Assembly: GCF_019977235.1 (NCBI RefSeq)
Contig: NZ_AP024646.1
Location: forward strand, 4,588,001 to 4,652,000
Reading direction: 5' to 3'
Source: Arthrobacter sp. StoSoilB5
GTDB taxonomy: Bacteria; Actinomycetota; Actinomycetes; Actinomycetales; Micrococcaceae
Length of the DNA: 64,000 nt
The notes under the pieces were generated by a model. The model did no database searches, was not told where the DNA came from, and saw only the letters and a list, made by a program, of their open reading frames with translations. The position numbers and the translations under genes were made by a program. Shown one piece after another: positions 17,380 through 25,594 of the stretch (its first letter is position 1; each line of letters starts with the position of its first letter).

Positions 17380-19368
17380 GTGACGCGATTCTGGACTCGG
17401 CTTTTCGTTGTCCTCACCGTCATTCTGGGCGTGAACTACGTGGCGTGGCGTTGGCTGGCTTCGCTGAACTGGGAAGCCTGGTGGATCGCTGTTCCGCTGG
17501 TGATTGCCGAGACGTACAGCCTCATTGACGTGATGCTTTTCGGCCTGACGGTGTGGAACCTCAAGATCCGCAAGCCACCGCCCGCAGCGCCGGATACCGC
17601 AACGGTGGACGTTTTCATCACCACGTACAACGAGCCCTTGGACCTGGTGATGACCACGGCCTTGGCCGCCATGGACATCCGCTGGCCGCACAGCACCTGG
17701 ATCCTGGATGACGGCAACCGGCCGGAGCTGCGCGAGCTCGCGGAGGCCAACGGGATCGGCTACGTGACGCGCGGACCCGATTGGACGCCGGACATGCCGC
17801 GGCACGCCAAGGCCGGCAACCTGAACAACGCACTGATGGTCACCTCGGGCGAATACCTGTTAATTCTCGACGCCGACCAGATTCCCGAACCGGACATCCT
17901 GGATAAGACCCTGGGCTACTTCAACGATGACCGCGTGGCGTTGGTCCAGACGCCCCAGTACTTCGTCAACGTCCCCGACGACGATCCCTTGGGCAGCCAG
18001 GCTCCCCTCTTCTATGGGCCCATCCAGCAGGGCAAGGACGGCTGGAACGCTGCGTTCTTCTGCGGCTCCAACGCCATCCTGCGCAGGGAAGCCCTCATGC
18101 AACTGGGCCTGGTGGGCTACGTCAAAGCCACGGAACAGAGCGTTCGCCGTGCCCTGGCCGCATCACGGTCTGCCATCAAGAAGTCCCGGCGGTCCGCAGA
18201 GGCGCAGAACCCGCTGGTGGAGCAGATGCTCAACGAAGTTGAGGCCGCAACCAATGCAGCCCAGCAGGAACTTGAGGCCCGGGCACCGCTCAGCGAGATC
18301 ACGTACCGCGTGCGCCGGAAGGTCGATGAGGCGGTGCGTACCCTCGTAGCCGCCGACTTCTCGGCGCTGCAAGCCGACCTCGAAGAGATCGCCGCCATGG
18401 AACTCGCCCACGTGGGCGAAACCGGTGTCACCACGGTGGCCAGTGACGCCGTCGATCGGATGTCCGGACGCGACTGGTCGCCTTTGGGCGCGCTCGAGTC
18501 GGTCCACGCCGTGCTGGACGCCATCTCCGTGGAACGCACCGACGAAGCCCAGCCCATCATGCCGCTGGCCACCATCTCCGTCACGGAGGACATGGCAACG
18601 GCGATGCGGATCCACGGCCTTGGCTGGAAGAGCGTGTACCACCACGAAATCCTCGCCAACGGTCTGGCTCCCGAGGACATCAAGACCATGCTGACCCAAC
18701 GCCTTCGCTGGGCCCAGGGCACCATGCAGGTGATGCTCCGCGAGAACCCATTGGTCCAACGCCGCCTCACGTGGGGCCAGCGACTCATGTACTTCTCCAC
18801 CATGTGGAGCTACCTGAGCGGCTTCGCGGCGGTGGTGTACTTCGCCGCTCCGATTATCTACCTGACGCTCGGCATCCTTCCCGTCAGCAGCCTGAGCTTG
18901 GATTTCTTCATCAGATTCATCCCGTTCATGGTGGTGAACCAGTTGCTGTTTGTGATCGCCGGTCACGGGATCCCCACCTGGCGAGGGCAGCAATACAGCC
19001 TCGCGCTGTTCCCCACCTGGATCAAGGCCTGCACGACGGCGGCACGTAACGTCTGGTTCGGCCGTCCCCTGGGGTTCGCCGTCACCCCGAAGGCCAGGCA
19101 GAGTGGCGGACCCAGTTGGAGCCTGATTCGTCCGCAGATCGTCGTTGCGGTGTTGCTCGCCGTTGCCATGGTTGTCGGGCTGGCGCGGCTTCTTTCTGGC
19201 CTGTCGGAGCCCCTCGGAACCCTGGTGAATGTAGCGTGGGTAACCTTCGACCTCGTGGTCCTGAGCGTCCTGGTCAAGGCAGTTTTGTATAAGGGTTTTG
19301 TCCCTGAGGAATTGGCGGGTCCGGAAGGTCCTGGACGCCCCGAAGAGAGGAATGCTGATGCAGTTTAG
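17380..19368 (+). CDS. Membrane glycosyltransferase, family 2, cellulose-synthase-like
   Basis: A 662-residue inner-membrane enzyme. Two N-terminal membrane segments come first, then a GT2 core with DVFITTYNEP (77-86), DDGNRPEL (110-117) and LILDADQIPEPD (161-172). The TED motif (402-404) and QRLRW (440-444, the processive QxxRW motif) follow, then several C-terminal membrane helices. It should polymerise and export a polysaccharide. Unusual: about 150 helical, charged residues (roughly 245-395) are inserted between CGSNAILRREAL and the TED motif, where related synthases have a short link. The start is GTG 17380 behind GGGGGG. No c-di-GMP PilZ domain is evident. Location inside a partner-switching operon suggests control by protein phosphorylation. 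Sugar substrate unknown. Confidence 0.9.
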   Translation: MTRFWTRLFVVLTVILGVNYVAWRWLASLNWEAWWIAVPLVIAETYSLIDVMLFGLTVWNLKIRKPPPAAPDTATVDVFITTYNEPLDLVMTTALAAMDIRWPHSTWILDDGNRPELRELAEANGIGYVTRGPDWTPDMPRHAKAGNLNNALMVTSGEYLLILDADQIPEPDILDKTLGYFNDDRVALVQTPQYFVNVPDDDPLGSQAPLFYGPIQQGKDGWNAAFFCGSNAILRREALMQLGLVGYVKATEQSVRRALAASRSAIKKSRRSAEAQNPLVEQMLNEVEAATNAAQQELEARAPLSEITYRVRRKVDEAVRTLVAADFSALQADLEEIAAMELAHVGETGVTTVASDAVDRMSGRDWSPLGALESVHAVLDAISVERTDEAQPIMPLATISVTEDMATAMRIHGLGWKSVYHHEILANGLAPEDIKTMLTQRLRWAQGTMQVMLRENPLVQRRLTWGQRLMYFSTMWSYLSGFAAVVYFAAPIIYLTLGILPVSSLSLDFFIRFIPFMVVNQLLFVIAGHGIPTWRGQQYSLALFPTWIKACTTAARNVWFGRPLGFAVTPKARQSGGPSWSLIRPQIVVAVLLAVAMVVGLARLLSGLSEPLGTLVNVAWVTFDLVVLSVLVKAVLYKGFVPEELAGPEGPGRPEERNADAV

Positions 19369-19690
19369 CTACGAGGTCAAAGACTCCTACGCAGAGGTGA
19401 AGAGCGTCGGCCGGTTGAACATGGTGGCTGCTCCGAAGCTGCGCGAAGTCGTGGCCGAGGTTGTGGCCGGTGGATCCAGCCGCGTGGTGGTGAACCTTGC
19501 AGAAACCGACTTCATGGATTCTTCCGGCCTCGGAGCCCTCATCGGTTGCCTCAAAGCGGCCCGTCAGGCTGGTGGGGATTTGCGGATCTCGGGAGTGCAG
19601 CCCCAAGTCAAAATGGTCCTTGAACTGACCAATATGGACCGCGTTCTGACCGCGTACTCAACAGCCGAGGAGGCGTTCGGAAATGACTGA
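19358..19690 (+). CDS. STAS-domain anti-sigma factor antagonist
   Basis: A 110-residue single-domain protein. DFMDSSGLGALIG (51-63) carries the conserved serine (S55/S56) that anti-sigma kinases phosphorylate in SpoIIAA/RsbV. The ATG at 19358 is preferred over the ATG at 19352 because GAGAGG then has a 7-nt spacing. The gene begins inside the 3' end of the glycosyltransferase gene and its end overlaps the kinase gene, so all three are coupled. The phosphatase upstream and kinase downstream are its expected partners. Confidence 0.92.
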   Translation: MQFSYEVKDSYAEVKSVGRLNMVAAPKLREVVAEVVAGGSSRVVVNLAETDFMDSSGLGALIGCLKAARQAGGDLRISGVQPQVKMVLELTNMDRVLTAYSTAEEAFGND

Positions 19691-20102
19691 GGTCATCGCA
19701 CGCAGGGGCTACCACGGGCCGTCCAACGAGGAAGCAATCGAGGCCATCCATGGCGAGATCGATGCTTTGTGGGACGACGCCTCCTTCGTTCCGGACATGG
19801 ACCGCATGACCTTCACCACCGCCGTCATCGAGGCCGCGGCCAACATCGTGCAACACGCCCTTCCCGTGGCGGAGAAGCCCGTGGAGATCGGTGTGGACAT
19901 CAGCGTCCGGCCCGCCCGCCTGGTGGCGAGGGTCAGTGCCTTCAACGCCCGCGAGCCCTTCGCTGAGGACATGCAGCCCCACATGCCGGACGAGGACGCC
20001 GAATCCGGGCGGGGCCTTGCGCTCATCGAGGCCTTGGTGACGACGGTGACGTTCGAACGCCAGGACGGCACCAACACCTGGATCCTGACCCGCGAAACCT
20101 AA
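19683..20102 (+). CDS. Anti-sigma-type histidine-kinase-like ATPase (RsbW/SpoIIAB family)
   Basis: A 139-residue GHKL ATPase. The N-box EAAANIVQHA (about 50-59) and a C-terminal GRGLALIEALV (about 108-118) are clear. The intermediate DxGxG box, usual before the ATP lid, is replaced by SAFNAREPF, so nucleotide binding may differ. It would phosphorylate the STAS protein upstream and hold a partner, either a sigma factor or the glycosyltransferase pathway. No cognate sigma factor gene is adjacent. Confidence 0.87.
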   Translation: MTEVIARRGYHGPSNEEAIEAIHGEIDALWDDASFVPDMDRMTFTTAVIEAAANIVQHALPVAEKPVEIGVDISVRPARLVARVSAFNAREPFAEDMQPHMPDEDAESGRGLALIEALVTTVTFERQDGTNTWILTRET

Positions 20103-20105
20103 CCC

Positions 20106-20316
20106 TCTCCCACTTCCAACGCCCTTTTGGGCGATCCTCTCCCACATCCAACGCCCTCTAGGACGATCCTCTCCCACATGGAGGTGAGAGAACAACGGCT
20201 GAAACCGGTCAGGACGTGAGAGAACATCGGCTGAAACCGGTCAGGATGTGAGAGAACATCCAACTACCACCGATGTTCTCTCACATCCAACGGGTTTCCC
20301 GGCGATTTTCTCTCAC
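20106..20316. repeat. Cluster of TTCTCTCACATC-type repeats with central 16-bp hairpin
   Basis: Three direct units beginning CTCTCCCAC (20106, 20138, 20170) are spaced 32 bp apart. Inverted units beginning GTGAGAGAACA with CGGCTGAAACCGGTCAGGA follow. A perfect inverted repeat comes next, GATGTGAGAGAACATC (20245-20260) and GATGTTCTCTCACATC (20272-20287), and then one more unit. It fills the space between the anti-sigma gene and the converging aminotransferase gene. Confidence 0.85.
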
Positions 20317-21411
20317 TTACGCCTTGTCGATTGCCTCTTTCAGCGCACCCAATACCAAAGTCACCGAGGCTCTGTTCGCGTTTGGGCCCATCATTCCGAT
20401 GCGCCACACCGTATCCGCGTACTCTCCCACGCCGGAGCCGATCTCCATACTGAAGTTCTCCAGGAGGTAAGCGCGGACCGCGGCCGAGTTGACGCCGTCG
20501 GGCACTTTCACGGTGGTGAGGCTCGGCAGTCGGGCTCCTTCGGCGGCGAACAGCTCAAGCCCCATCTCCTGCAGGCCACTCTGCAGCGCAGCTCCGGCAG
20601 CGCGGTGGCGGGCTTGGACGACGTCGAGCCCCTCGGCGAGGATGCGGTCGAGCGCCGCTTCGAGACCGGCGATCATGGTGACCGGCGCGGTGTGGTGGTA
20701 AGTGCGGGCGCCACTGGCAGCGCCGACGTAGCCGCCGAGCAGGCCGATATCCAGGTACCAGGAGCGCGGATCCTTGATGCGCCGCTCAAAGGCGCGGTCC
20801 GAGACAGTGAACGGCGAAAGCCCCGGCGGAACGCCCAGGCACTTTTGCGTTCCGGCATATCCGACGTCGATCCCCCAGTCGTCTGCCCGGAGTTCCAGTC
20901 CGCCGATGGACGTCACGGCGTCGGTGATCAGCAGGGCGTCGCCCTTGCCTGCGCCCAGCGCAGCGATGTCAGAGAGAACGCCAACGGAGGTCTCGGCATG
21001 GACCGCCGCGATCACTTTCGGGTTGGGATGCGCAGCCAGCACACGCTCTGCGTCAACGGGCTTGCCCCATTCGTGATCCACCCGAACCACAGTGGCCCCG
21101 CAACGCCGCGCCACCTCGCACATGCGCGCCCCAAATAGTCCGTTGACAGCGATCACTGCCACGTCGCCGTCGGACACGGTGTTCACGAAAGCGGCCTCCA
21201 TGCCGCCCGAACCTGTGGCACTCAGGGGGAGCGTGCGCGCGTTCGCAGTACCCCAGACCGTCCGTAGCCCCTGGCACGTCCGGTCCAGGCGTTGAATGAA
21301 GACCGGATCCAAATGGCCGAGCACTGGATATGCCATCGCGGCCATGGCTTCGGGGTAGCAATTGCTCGGGCCGGGGCCGAACAGGAACCTGGACGTCAGT
21401 ATGTCTGGCAT
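20317..21411 (-). CDS. Class V aminotransferase, alanine/ureidoglycine-glyoxylate type
   Basis: A 364-residue PLP-dependent enzyme. FLFGPGPSNCYPEAMAAM opens the protein (about 9-26). AVHAETSVGVLSD and LITDAVTSIGG carry the cofactor Asp, and YAGTQKCLGVPPG carries the Schiff-base lysine. AAGGAG precedes the ATG. It transfers an amino group to glyoxylate. Serine-pyruvate or alanine-glyoxylate transaminase is the default call. With allB and uraD/uraH around it, a PucG-like ureidoglycine-glyoxylate aminotransferase is attractive, but the sequence alone does not separate these. Confidence 0.88.
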   Translation of the reverse strand: MPDILTSRFLFGPGPSNCYPEAMAAMAYPVLGHLDPVFIQRLDRTCQGLRTVWGTANARTLPLSATGSGGMEAAFVNTVSDGDVAVIAVNGLFGARMCEVARRCGATVVRVDHEWGKPVDAERVLAAHPNPKVIAAVHAETSVGVLSDIAALGAGKGDALLITDAVTSIGGLELRADDWGIDVGYAGTQKCLGVPPGLSPFTVSDRAFERRIKDPRSWYLDIGLLGGYVGAASGARTYHHTAPVTMIAGLEAALDRILAEGLDVVQARHRAAGAALQSGLQEMGLELFAAEGARLPSLTTVKVPDGVNSAAVRAYLLENFSMEIGSGVGEYADTVWRIGMMGPNANRASVTLVLGALKEAIDKA

Positions 21412-21565
21412 GTGCGAAACTCCTTCAGCTGGTCCTCGTCATTCTGCCCCAGCGCGGTGGCCGGGGCGAGCCACATCAACTGCCCCAAGCCCAAACTGCT
21501 AAGGTTACTCACCAATACGGAGGCCGCCACGCCGAGGGGACAGCCGCCACGGTAAGGGGACAAGG

Positions 21566-22396
21566 GTGACGACTGAAGGAAAAGAGCAGCCGGAGCAGGG
21601 CGTCCACGGCGAGGTAACCCAGGACCGGTTCGTCGCAGGGCAGGACCTTACCCGGTGGAAGTCCCCGGTAGGCCGCGTCTTGGCAGGGGCTGCACAGCGG
21701 ATCACCAGGCTTCTGGGCCCTTATGCAGCATTGATCATCACCTTGGCGGTGGGGCTTGTGGTAGCCGTCTCCCTCGCCGTCGCTTTTGGCGAGGTGTACG
21801 AGTCGGTCACCGAAGCCGACGGGGTCGCGGGGTTGGACCACCCCGTCCTTGATGCCGCCAAGGCCGTTCGATCACCGGCACTGGACCTCGCCGTTACTGC
21901 CTACACCGATATTGGCGGCACGGTTGGCATGCCCATCATCGCGGTGGGGATCATGATCGCACTGGCCACAAAGCGCCGCTCGTGGACTCCTGTCATCCTG
22001 ATGCTGACAGCAGGACTTGGTTCGCTCCTGATGACCGTCGCAGGCAAGCCCCTCTTCGGCCGCACCCGTCCGGACCTCGCGGACGCCGTTCCGCCCTACG
22101 AGCACTCGCCGTCATTCCCCAGTGGCCACTCCCTGAATTCGATCGTGATCGCCGGAATCGTGGCCTACTTGATCATTCTTCGCCTCAAAACGGCCAGAGC
22201 CAGGATCATCACGGTATTGGCGGCCTCAGCGTTCGCTGCAACCATGGGCTTGAGCAGGGTCTACCTTGGACACCACTGGCTCACCGACGTCCTGGCCGCG
22301 TGGGCTCTCGGCATTGCGTGGCTTGCCTTGGTTATTACGGCGCACCGCCTCTACCTCACTGTGAGAACACGGCGCTCGGGCGCGGTACTCTCTTGA
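21566..22396 (+). CDS. PAP2-family membrane phosphatase
   Basis: A 276-residue protein with about six membrane helices after a 45-residue cytoplasmic N-terminus. The PAP2 signature is complete: KPLFGRTRPD (motif 1), PSFPSGHSLNS (motif 2) and SRVYLGHHWLTDVLA (motif 3, catalytic His). It likely dephosphorylates a lipid phosphate such as undecaprenyl diphosphate or phosphatidate. The start is GTG 21566 with AAGGGGAC upstream. The exact lipid is unknown. Confidence 0.92.
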   Translation: MTTEGKEQPEQGVHGEVTQDRFVAGQDLTRWKSPVGRVLAGAAQRITRLLGPYAALIITLAVGLVVAVSLAVAFGEVYESVTEADGVAGLDHPVLDAAKAVRSPALDLAVTAYTDIGGTVGMPIIAVGIMIALATKRRSWTPVILMLTAGLGSLLMTVAGKPLFGRTRPDLADAVPPYEHSPSFPSGHSLNSIVIAGIVAYLIILRLKTARARIITVLAASAFAATMGLSRVYLGHHWLTDVLAAWALGIAWLALVITAHRLYLTVRTRRSGAVLS

Positions 22397-22445
22397 CACC
22401 AGCCCACGGGCTCGGCTTAACTATTTACGTATGCTGAAATAACAG

Positions 22446-22490
22446 TTCCATGATGCGGAAGCATTAGAAGCAAGCTTCCTCCAGCTGGAA
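22446..22490. promoter_or_regulatory. Two TTCC-N7-GGAA operators upstream of uraD-uraH
   Basis: TTCCATGATGCGGAA (22446-22460) matches the hyi operator TTCCACAAAGCGGAA at 12 of 15 positions. TTCCTCCAGCTGGAA (22476-22490) keeps the same half-sites 30 bp further on. A possible -10 TATGCT lies at 22430-22435, just upstream of the first site, as in the hyi promoter; its -35 is poor. Confidence 0.68.
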
Positions 22491-22551
22491 AGCAGGAGTT
22501 CCGCATAGCCCACACCATGGATGCCAGCATTTGCACGAGGATGACACAAGC

Positions 22552-23061
22552 ATGGAGCTTGCAGTATTCAACAATGTTGACCGGGACGAGGCCATCAGGA
22601 CCCTAACTCCCTGCCTGGATATCAGCCGCTGGGTTGAGGACATCGCCGATGCGCGCCCCTTCACCAGCGTCGACGAACTGCTGGGGCAGGCCCGCCAGGC
22701 CGCCCACCCGTTCACACCCGAAGAGGTGGAGTCCGCGCTCGCCCACCACCCCCGGATCGGCGAACGGCCCAAGGCCCAAACCACCGAGGCGGCCATGTCG
22801 CGTTCGGAACAGTCCGGCGTGGATCCCAGCGACGACGGCACGGCCGCCGCCCTCGCGGAGGGAAACCGCGCCTACGAGGAGAAATTCGGCAGGGTCTTCC
22901 TCATTCGCGCCGCAGGACGCAGCGCCCAGGAGATCCTCGGTTCCCTCCAGGAGCGCCTCACGCACACACCCGAAGAAGAAGACGAAGTTGTGGCTGGCCA
23001 GCTGCGGGAGATCGCCTTGCTGCGTCTCTCAGGCGTGATCAGCGAAGGAGAAAATGCATGA
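22552..23061 (+). CDS. uraD: 2-oxo-4-hydroxy-4-carboxy-5-ureidoimidazoline (OHCU) decarboxylase
   Basis: A 169-residue enzyme. ALAHHPRIGERP contains the catalytic His-Pro and the conserved RIG segment. Typical helical flanks are SRWVEDIADARPF and FIRAAGRSA-like FLIRAAGRSAQEIL. It decarboxylates OHCU to (S)-allantoin, the third step of urate oxidation. The ATG at 22552 is used; the in-frame TTG at 22531 lacks a site. It overlaps uraH by ATGA. No urate oxidase gene is in the window. Confidence 0.93.
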   Translation: MELAVFNNVDRDEAIRTLTPCLDISRWVEDIADARPFTSVDELLGQARQAAHPFTPEEVESALAHHPRIGERPKAQTTEAAMSRSEQSGVDPSDDGTAAALAEGNRAYEEKFGRVFLIRAAGRSAQEILGSLQERLTHTPEEEDEVVAGQLREIALLRLSGVISEGENA

Positions 23062-23399
23062 GTGTTTCACAGGTAACCACGCACATCCTGGATACCGGCT
23101 CCGGGCGCCCGGCGGCGGGGGTCGCCGTCGTACTTTACGTCCGCGAAGGTGACAGCTGGACCCTGATCGCAAAGGGCGAGACTGATGCCGACGGCCGCAT
23201 CAAGGACCTCGGCCCGGAACGGATTCCCGGCGGCGCCTACCGCCTGAACTTCGCCACCGGCGCCTACTACGAGGGCCTCGGCACGGAAACGTTCTTCCCG
23301 GAAGTGGACCTGAACTTCACAGTTTCGGACGCCGGCGAGCACTATCACGTGCCGCTGCTGTTGAGCCCGTTCGCGTTTTCGACCTACCGCGGCAGCTGA
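23058..23399 (+). CDS. uraH: 5-hydroxyisourate hydrolase
   Basis: A 113-residue transthyretin-related protein. It opens with VTTHILDTGSGRPAAGV (catalytic His), and ends in the signature YRGS at the C-terminus, which separates HIU hydrolases from transthyretin. It hydrolyses 5-hydroxyisourate to OHCU, the substrate of UraD. The start overlaps the uraD stop. Confidence 0.96.
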   Translation: MSVSQVTTHILDTGSGRPAAGVAVVLYVREGDSWTLIAKGETDADGRIKDLGPERIPGGAYRLNFATGAYYEGLGTETFFPEVDLNFTVSDAGEHYHVPLLLSPFAFSTYRGS

Positions 23400-23417
23400 C
23401 CCGCCCGCCGAGTTGCC

Positions 23418-23456
23418 AGATAATGCCAATGTTCCTGCCGAACATTGGCATTATCT
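23418..23456. terminator. Perfect 17-bp stem-loop after uraH
   Basis: AGATAATGCCAATGTTC (23418-23434) and GAACATTGGCATTATCT (23440-23456) pair fully around CTGCC. No T-run follows, so intrinsic termination is uncertain. The position right after uraH suggests transcript end processing. Confidence 0.6.
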
Positions 23457-23489
23457 GTCACTTGGGCGAGGAACGGTAGGCTGGAAGGC

Positions 23490-23834
23490 ATGGCTTCTGA
23501 GGACACCAACGCCCACCCTGGAAATGGCACTGCCCGCCGCGAGATTACGGTTCGCCGGGCACCTAAGTTCGTTCCGTTCATGATTCTCGGCGCCATTGTG
23601 GGTGCAATCGTCGCCGCCTTCATCGCCTACGGTCGTCCAGCCGACCCCGCCTTCGATGCCAGCACAGTCTTCGGCTTCTTCCTGGTGGCCTGCGTTTCAG
23701 GAGGCGTGATCCTGTTCTCGATCCTGGCCCTGGTACTGGACCGCATCAGCGTCAAACGGACCAAGCGGGCAGTTGTGGAGGCCGTTCCGGATTCAGTTCC
23801 GGATGAAGGTCCAGAGAACGACGGCGGCCGCTAA
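23490..23834 (+). CDS. Small two-helix membrane protein, unknown function
   Basis: 114 residues from the ATG at 23490, which is preceded closely by GGAAGG. There is a charged N-terminus, then a hydrophobic helix FVPFMILGAIVGAIVAAFIAY (about 28-48), a loop and a second helix VFGFFLVACVSGGVILFSILAL (about 60-81). The tail is acidic. It lies between uraH and purF and reads in the purF direction. No catalytic motif was recognised. Confidence 0.8.
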   Translation: MASEDTNAHPGNGTARREITVRRAPKFVPFMILGAIVGAIVAAFIAYGRPADPAFDASTVFGFFLVACVSGGVILFSILALVLDRISVKRTKRAVVEAVPDSVPDEGPENDGGR

Positions 23835-23968
23835 GTAGGCACCCCAACTCGCCTCTTTCGGGGGTGCCGCTGTGAGACACGCCGCATTTTGGCGGAATCG
23901 AGCCTGTTCACGGGGTCACAAAGCCGGAGCGGGAACTTACCACGGCCACAACATGAGACAATCGACCA

Positions 23969-25594
23969 GTGGCACGTGGCGACGGAAAACTTTCTCATGA
24001 TCTTCTCCCCGGCGAAAAAGGCCCTCAGGACGCTTGTGGCGTCTTTGGGGTCTGGGCTCCCGGTGAAGAAGTAGCAAAACTCACCTATTACGGGCTGTAT
24101 GCGCTGCAGCACCGCGGACAAGAATCGGCTGGTATTGCTACCAGTGACGGCAAGCGCATCAATGTCTACAAGGACATGGGCCTCGTGTCCCAGGTCTTCG
24201 ATGAGACAACCCTGAATACCCTTACCGGGCACCTGGCCGTTGGCCACTGCCGGTACTCCACCACCGGTGCCAGCCACTGGGCCAATGCTCAGCCCACCTT
24301 GGGCGCGACCGCAACAGGCACGGTTGCCTTGGCCCACAATGGCAACCTGACCAACACTGCGGAGCTCCGGGAGATGATCCTTGAGCGCAACGATGGCCAG
24401 CTGACCGGTGAAATGAAGCAGGGCAACACCTCTGACACAGCCCTCGTGACCGCCCTCCTGGAGGGTGAAGAGGGCAAGACGCTGGAGCAGACCGCATTGG
24501 AGCTGCTGCCCAAGATCAAGGGTGGCTTCTGCTTCGTCTTCATGGATGAAGGAACCCTCTACGCCGCCCGCGACACCTACGGCATCCGCCCGCTGTGTCT
24601 AGGCAGGCTGGACCGCGGTTGGGTTGTCGCTTCCGAGCAGGCCGGCCTCGCCACCGTTGGTGCAAGCTTCATCCGCGAAATCGAGCCCGGCGAGTTCATT
24701 GCCATTGATGAGGACGGGGTCCGCTCACAGCGCTTCGCCGAGGCTACACCCGCCGGCTGTGTCTTCGAGTATGTCTACCTCGCCCGTCCGGACGCCGCCA
24801 TTGCAGGCCGCTCCGTATACGAAGCCCGTGTTGAGATGGGCCGCCAATTGGCCCGCGAAAACACGCATGAGGCCGACATCGTGATTCCGGTTCCCGAATC
24901 CGGTACCCCGGCGGCAGTCGGTTACGCCGAGCAGTCCGGCATCCCTTTCGCGCACGGCTTCGTCAAGAACGCCTACGTTGGCCGCACGTTCATCCAGCCG
25001 TCGCAGACCCTGCGCCAGCTCGGCATCCGCCTCAAACTCAACGCCCTTGAATCCGTGATCCGGGGCAAGCGCGTTGTTGTGGTGGATGACTCGATCGTCC
25101 GCGGCAACACGCAGCGGGCCATTGTGCGGATGCTCCGCGAGGCCGGGGCAAAAGAGGTCCACATCAAGATCTCTTCCCCGCCGGTCCAGTGGCCTTGCTT
25201 CTACGGCATCGACTTCGCCTCCCGGGCAGAGCTGATCGCCAACGGCGCCACCATCGAGGAAATCTCCCAGGCAATCGGCGCTGACTCGCTGGCCTACATT
25301 TCCGAGGACGGCATGATCGGTGCAACCCAGCAGCCGCGCGAGCGCCTCTGCACGGCGTGCTTCACCGGCCAGTACCCGATTGAACTCCCGGGCGCTGACA
25401 AGCTGGGCAAGAACCTGCTGGAGCGCACGGACCTTGGCGGTTTGCCCCCTGCTGCTGAGTCCCCCGATGACACCGAGGATCCAGCCGACAAGCCGGGCGC
25501 CACGGGCTGCGACCCCGGGCCCGACGCCGAATTCGATAACCTGCTGACCGACGCTGATCGTTTGACCGACGCCGACAAGAAAGAGTCCGTATGA
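23969..25594 (+). CDS. purF: Amidophosphoribosyltransferase
   Basis: A 541-residue enzyme catalysing the first step of purine synthesis (PRPP plus glutamine to phosphoribosylamine). DACGVFGVWAPG (21-32) has the nucleophile C23 that becomes the N-terminus after propeptide removal, so the B. subtilis-type processed form is expected. LQHRGQESAG belongs to the glutaminase domain, and VVVVDDSIVRGNT is the PRPP-binding loop. Cys in ERLCTACF fits the iron-sulfur ligands of this class. The start is GTG. A longer-than-usual acidic tail of about 45 residues follows. The stop overlaps the purM start (ATGA). Confidence 0.97.
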   Translation: MARGDGKLSHDLLPGEKGPQDACGVFGVWAPGEEVAKLTYYGLYALQHRGQESAGIATSDGKRINVYKDMGLVSQVFDETTLNTLTGHLAVGHCRYSTTGASHWANAQPTLGATATGTVALAHNGNLTNTAELREMILERNDGQLTGEMKQGNTSDTALVTALLEGEEGKTLEQTALELLPKIKGGFCFVFMDEGTLYAARDTYGIRPLCLGRLDRGWVVASEQAGLATVGASFIREIEPGEFIAIDEDGVRSQRFAEATPAGCVFEYVYLARPDAAIAGRSVYEARVEMGRQLARENTHEADIVIPVPESGTPAAVGYAEQSGIPFAHGFVKNAYVGRTFIQPSQTLRQLGIRLKLNALESVIRGKRVVVVDDSIVRGNTQRAIVRMLREAGAKEVHIKISSPPVQWPCFYGIDFASRAELIANGATIEEISQAIGADSLAYISEDGMIGATQQPRERLCTACFTGQYPIELPGADKLGKNLLERTDLGGLPPAAESPDDTEDPADKPGATGCDPGPDAEFDNLLTDADRLTDADKKESV

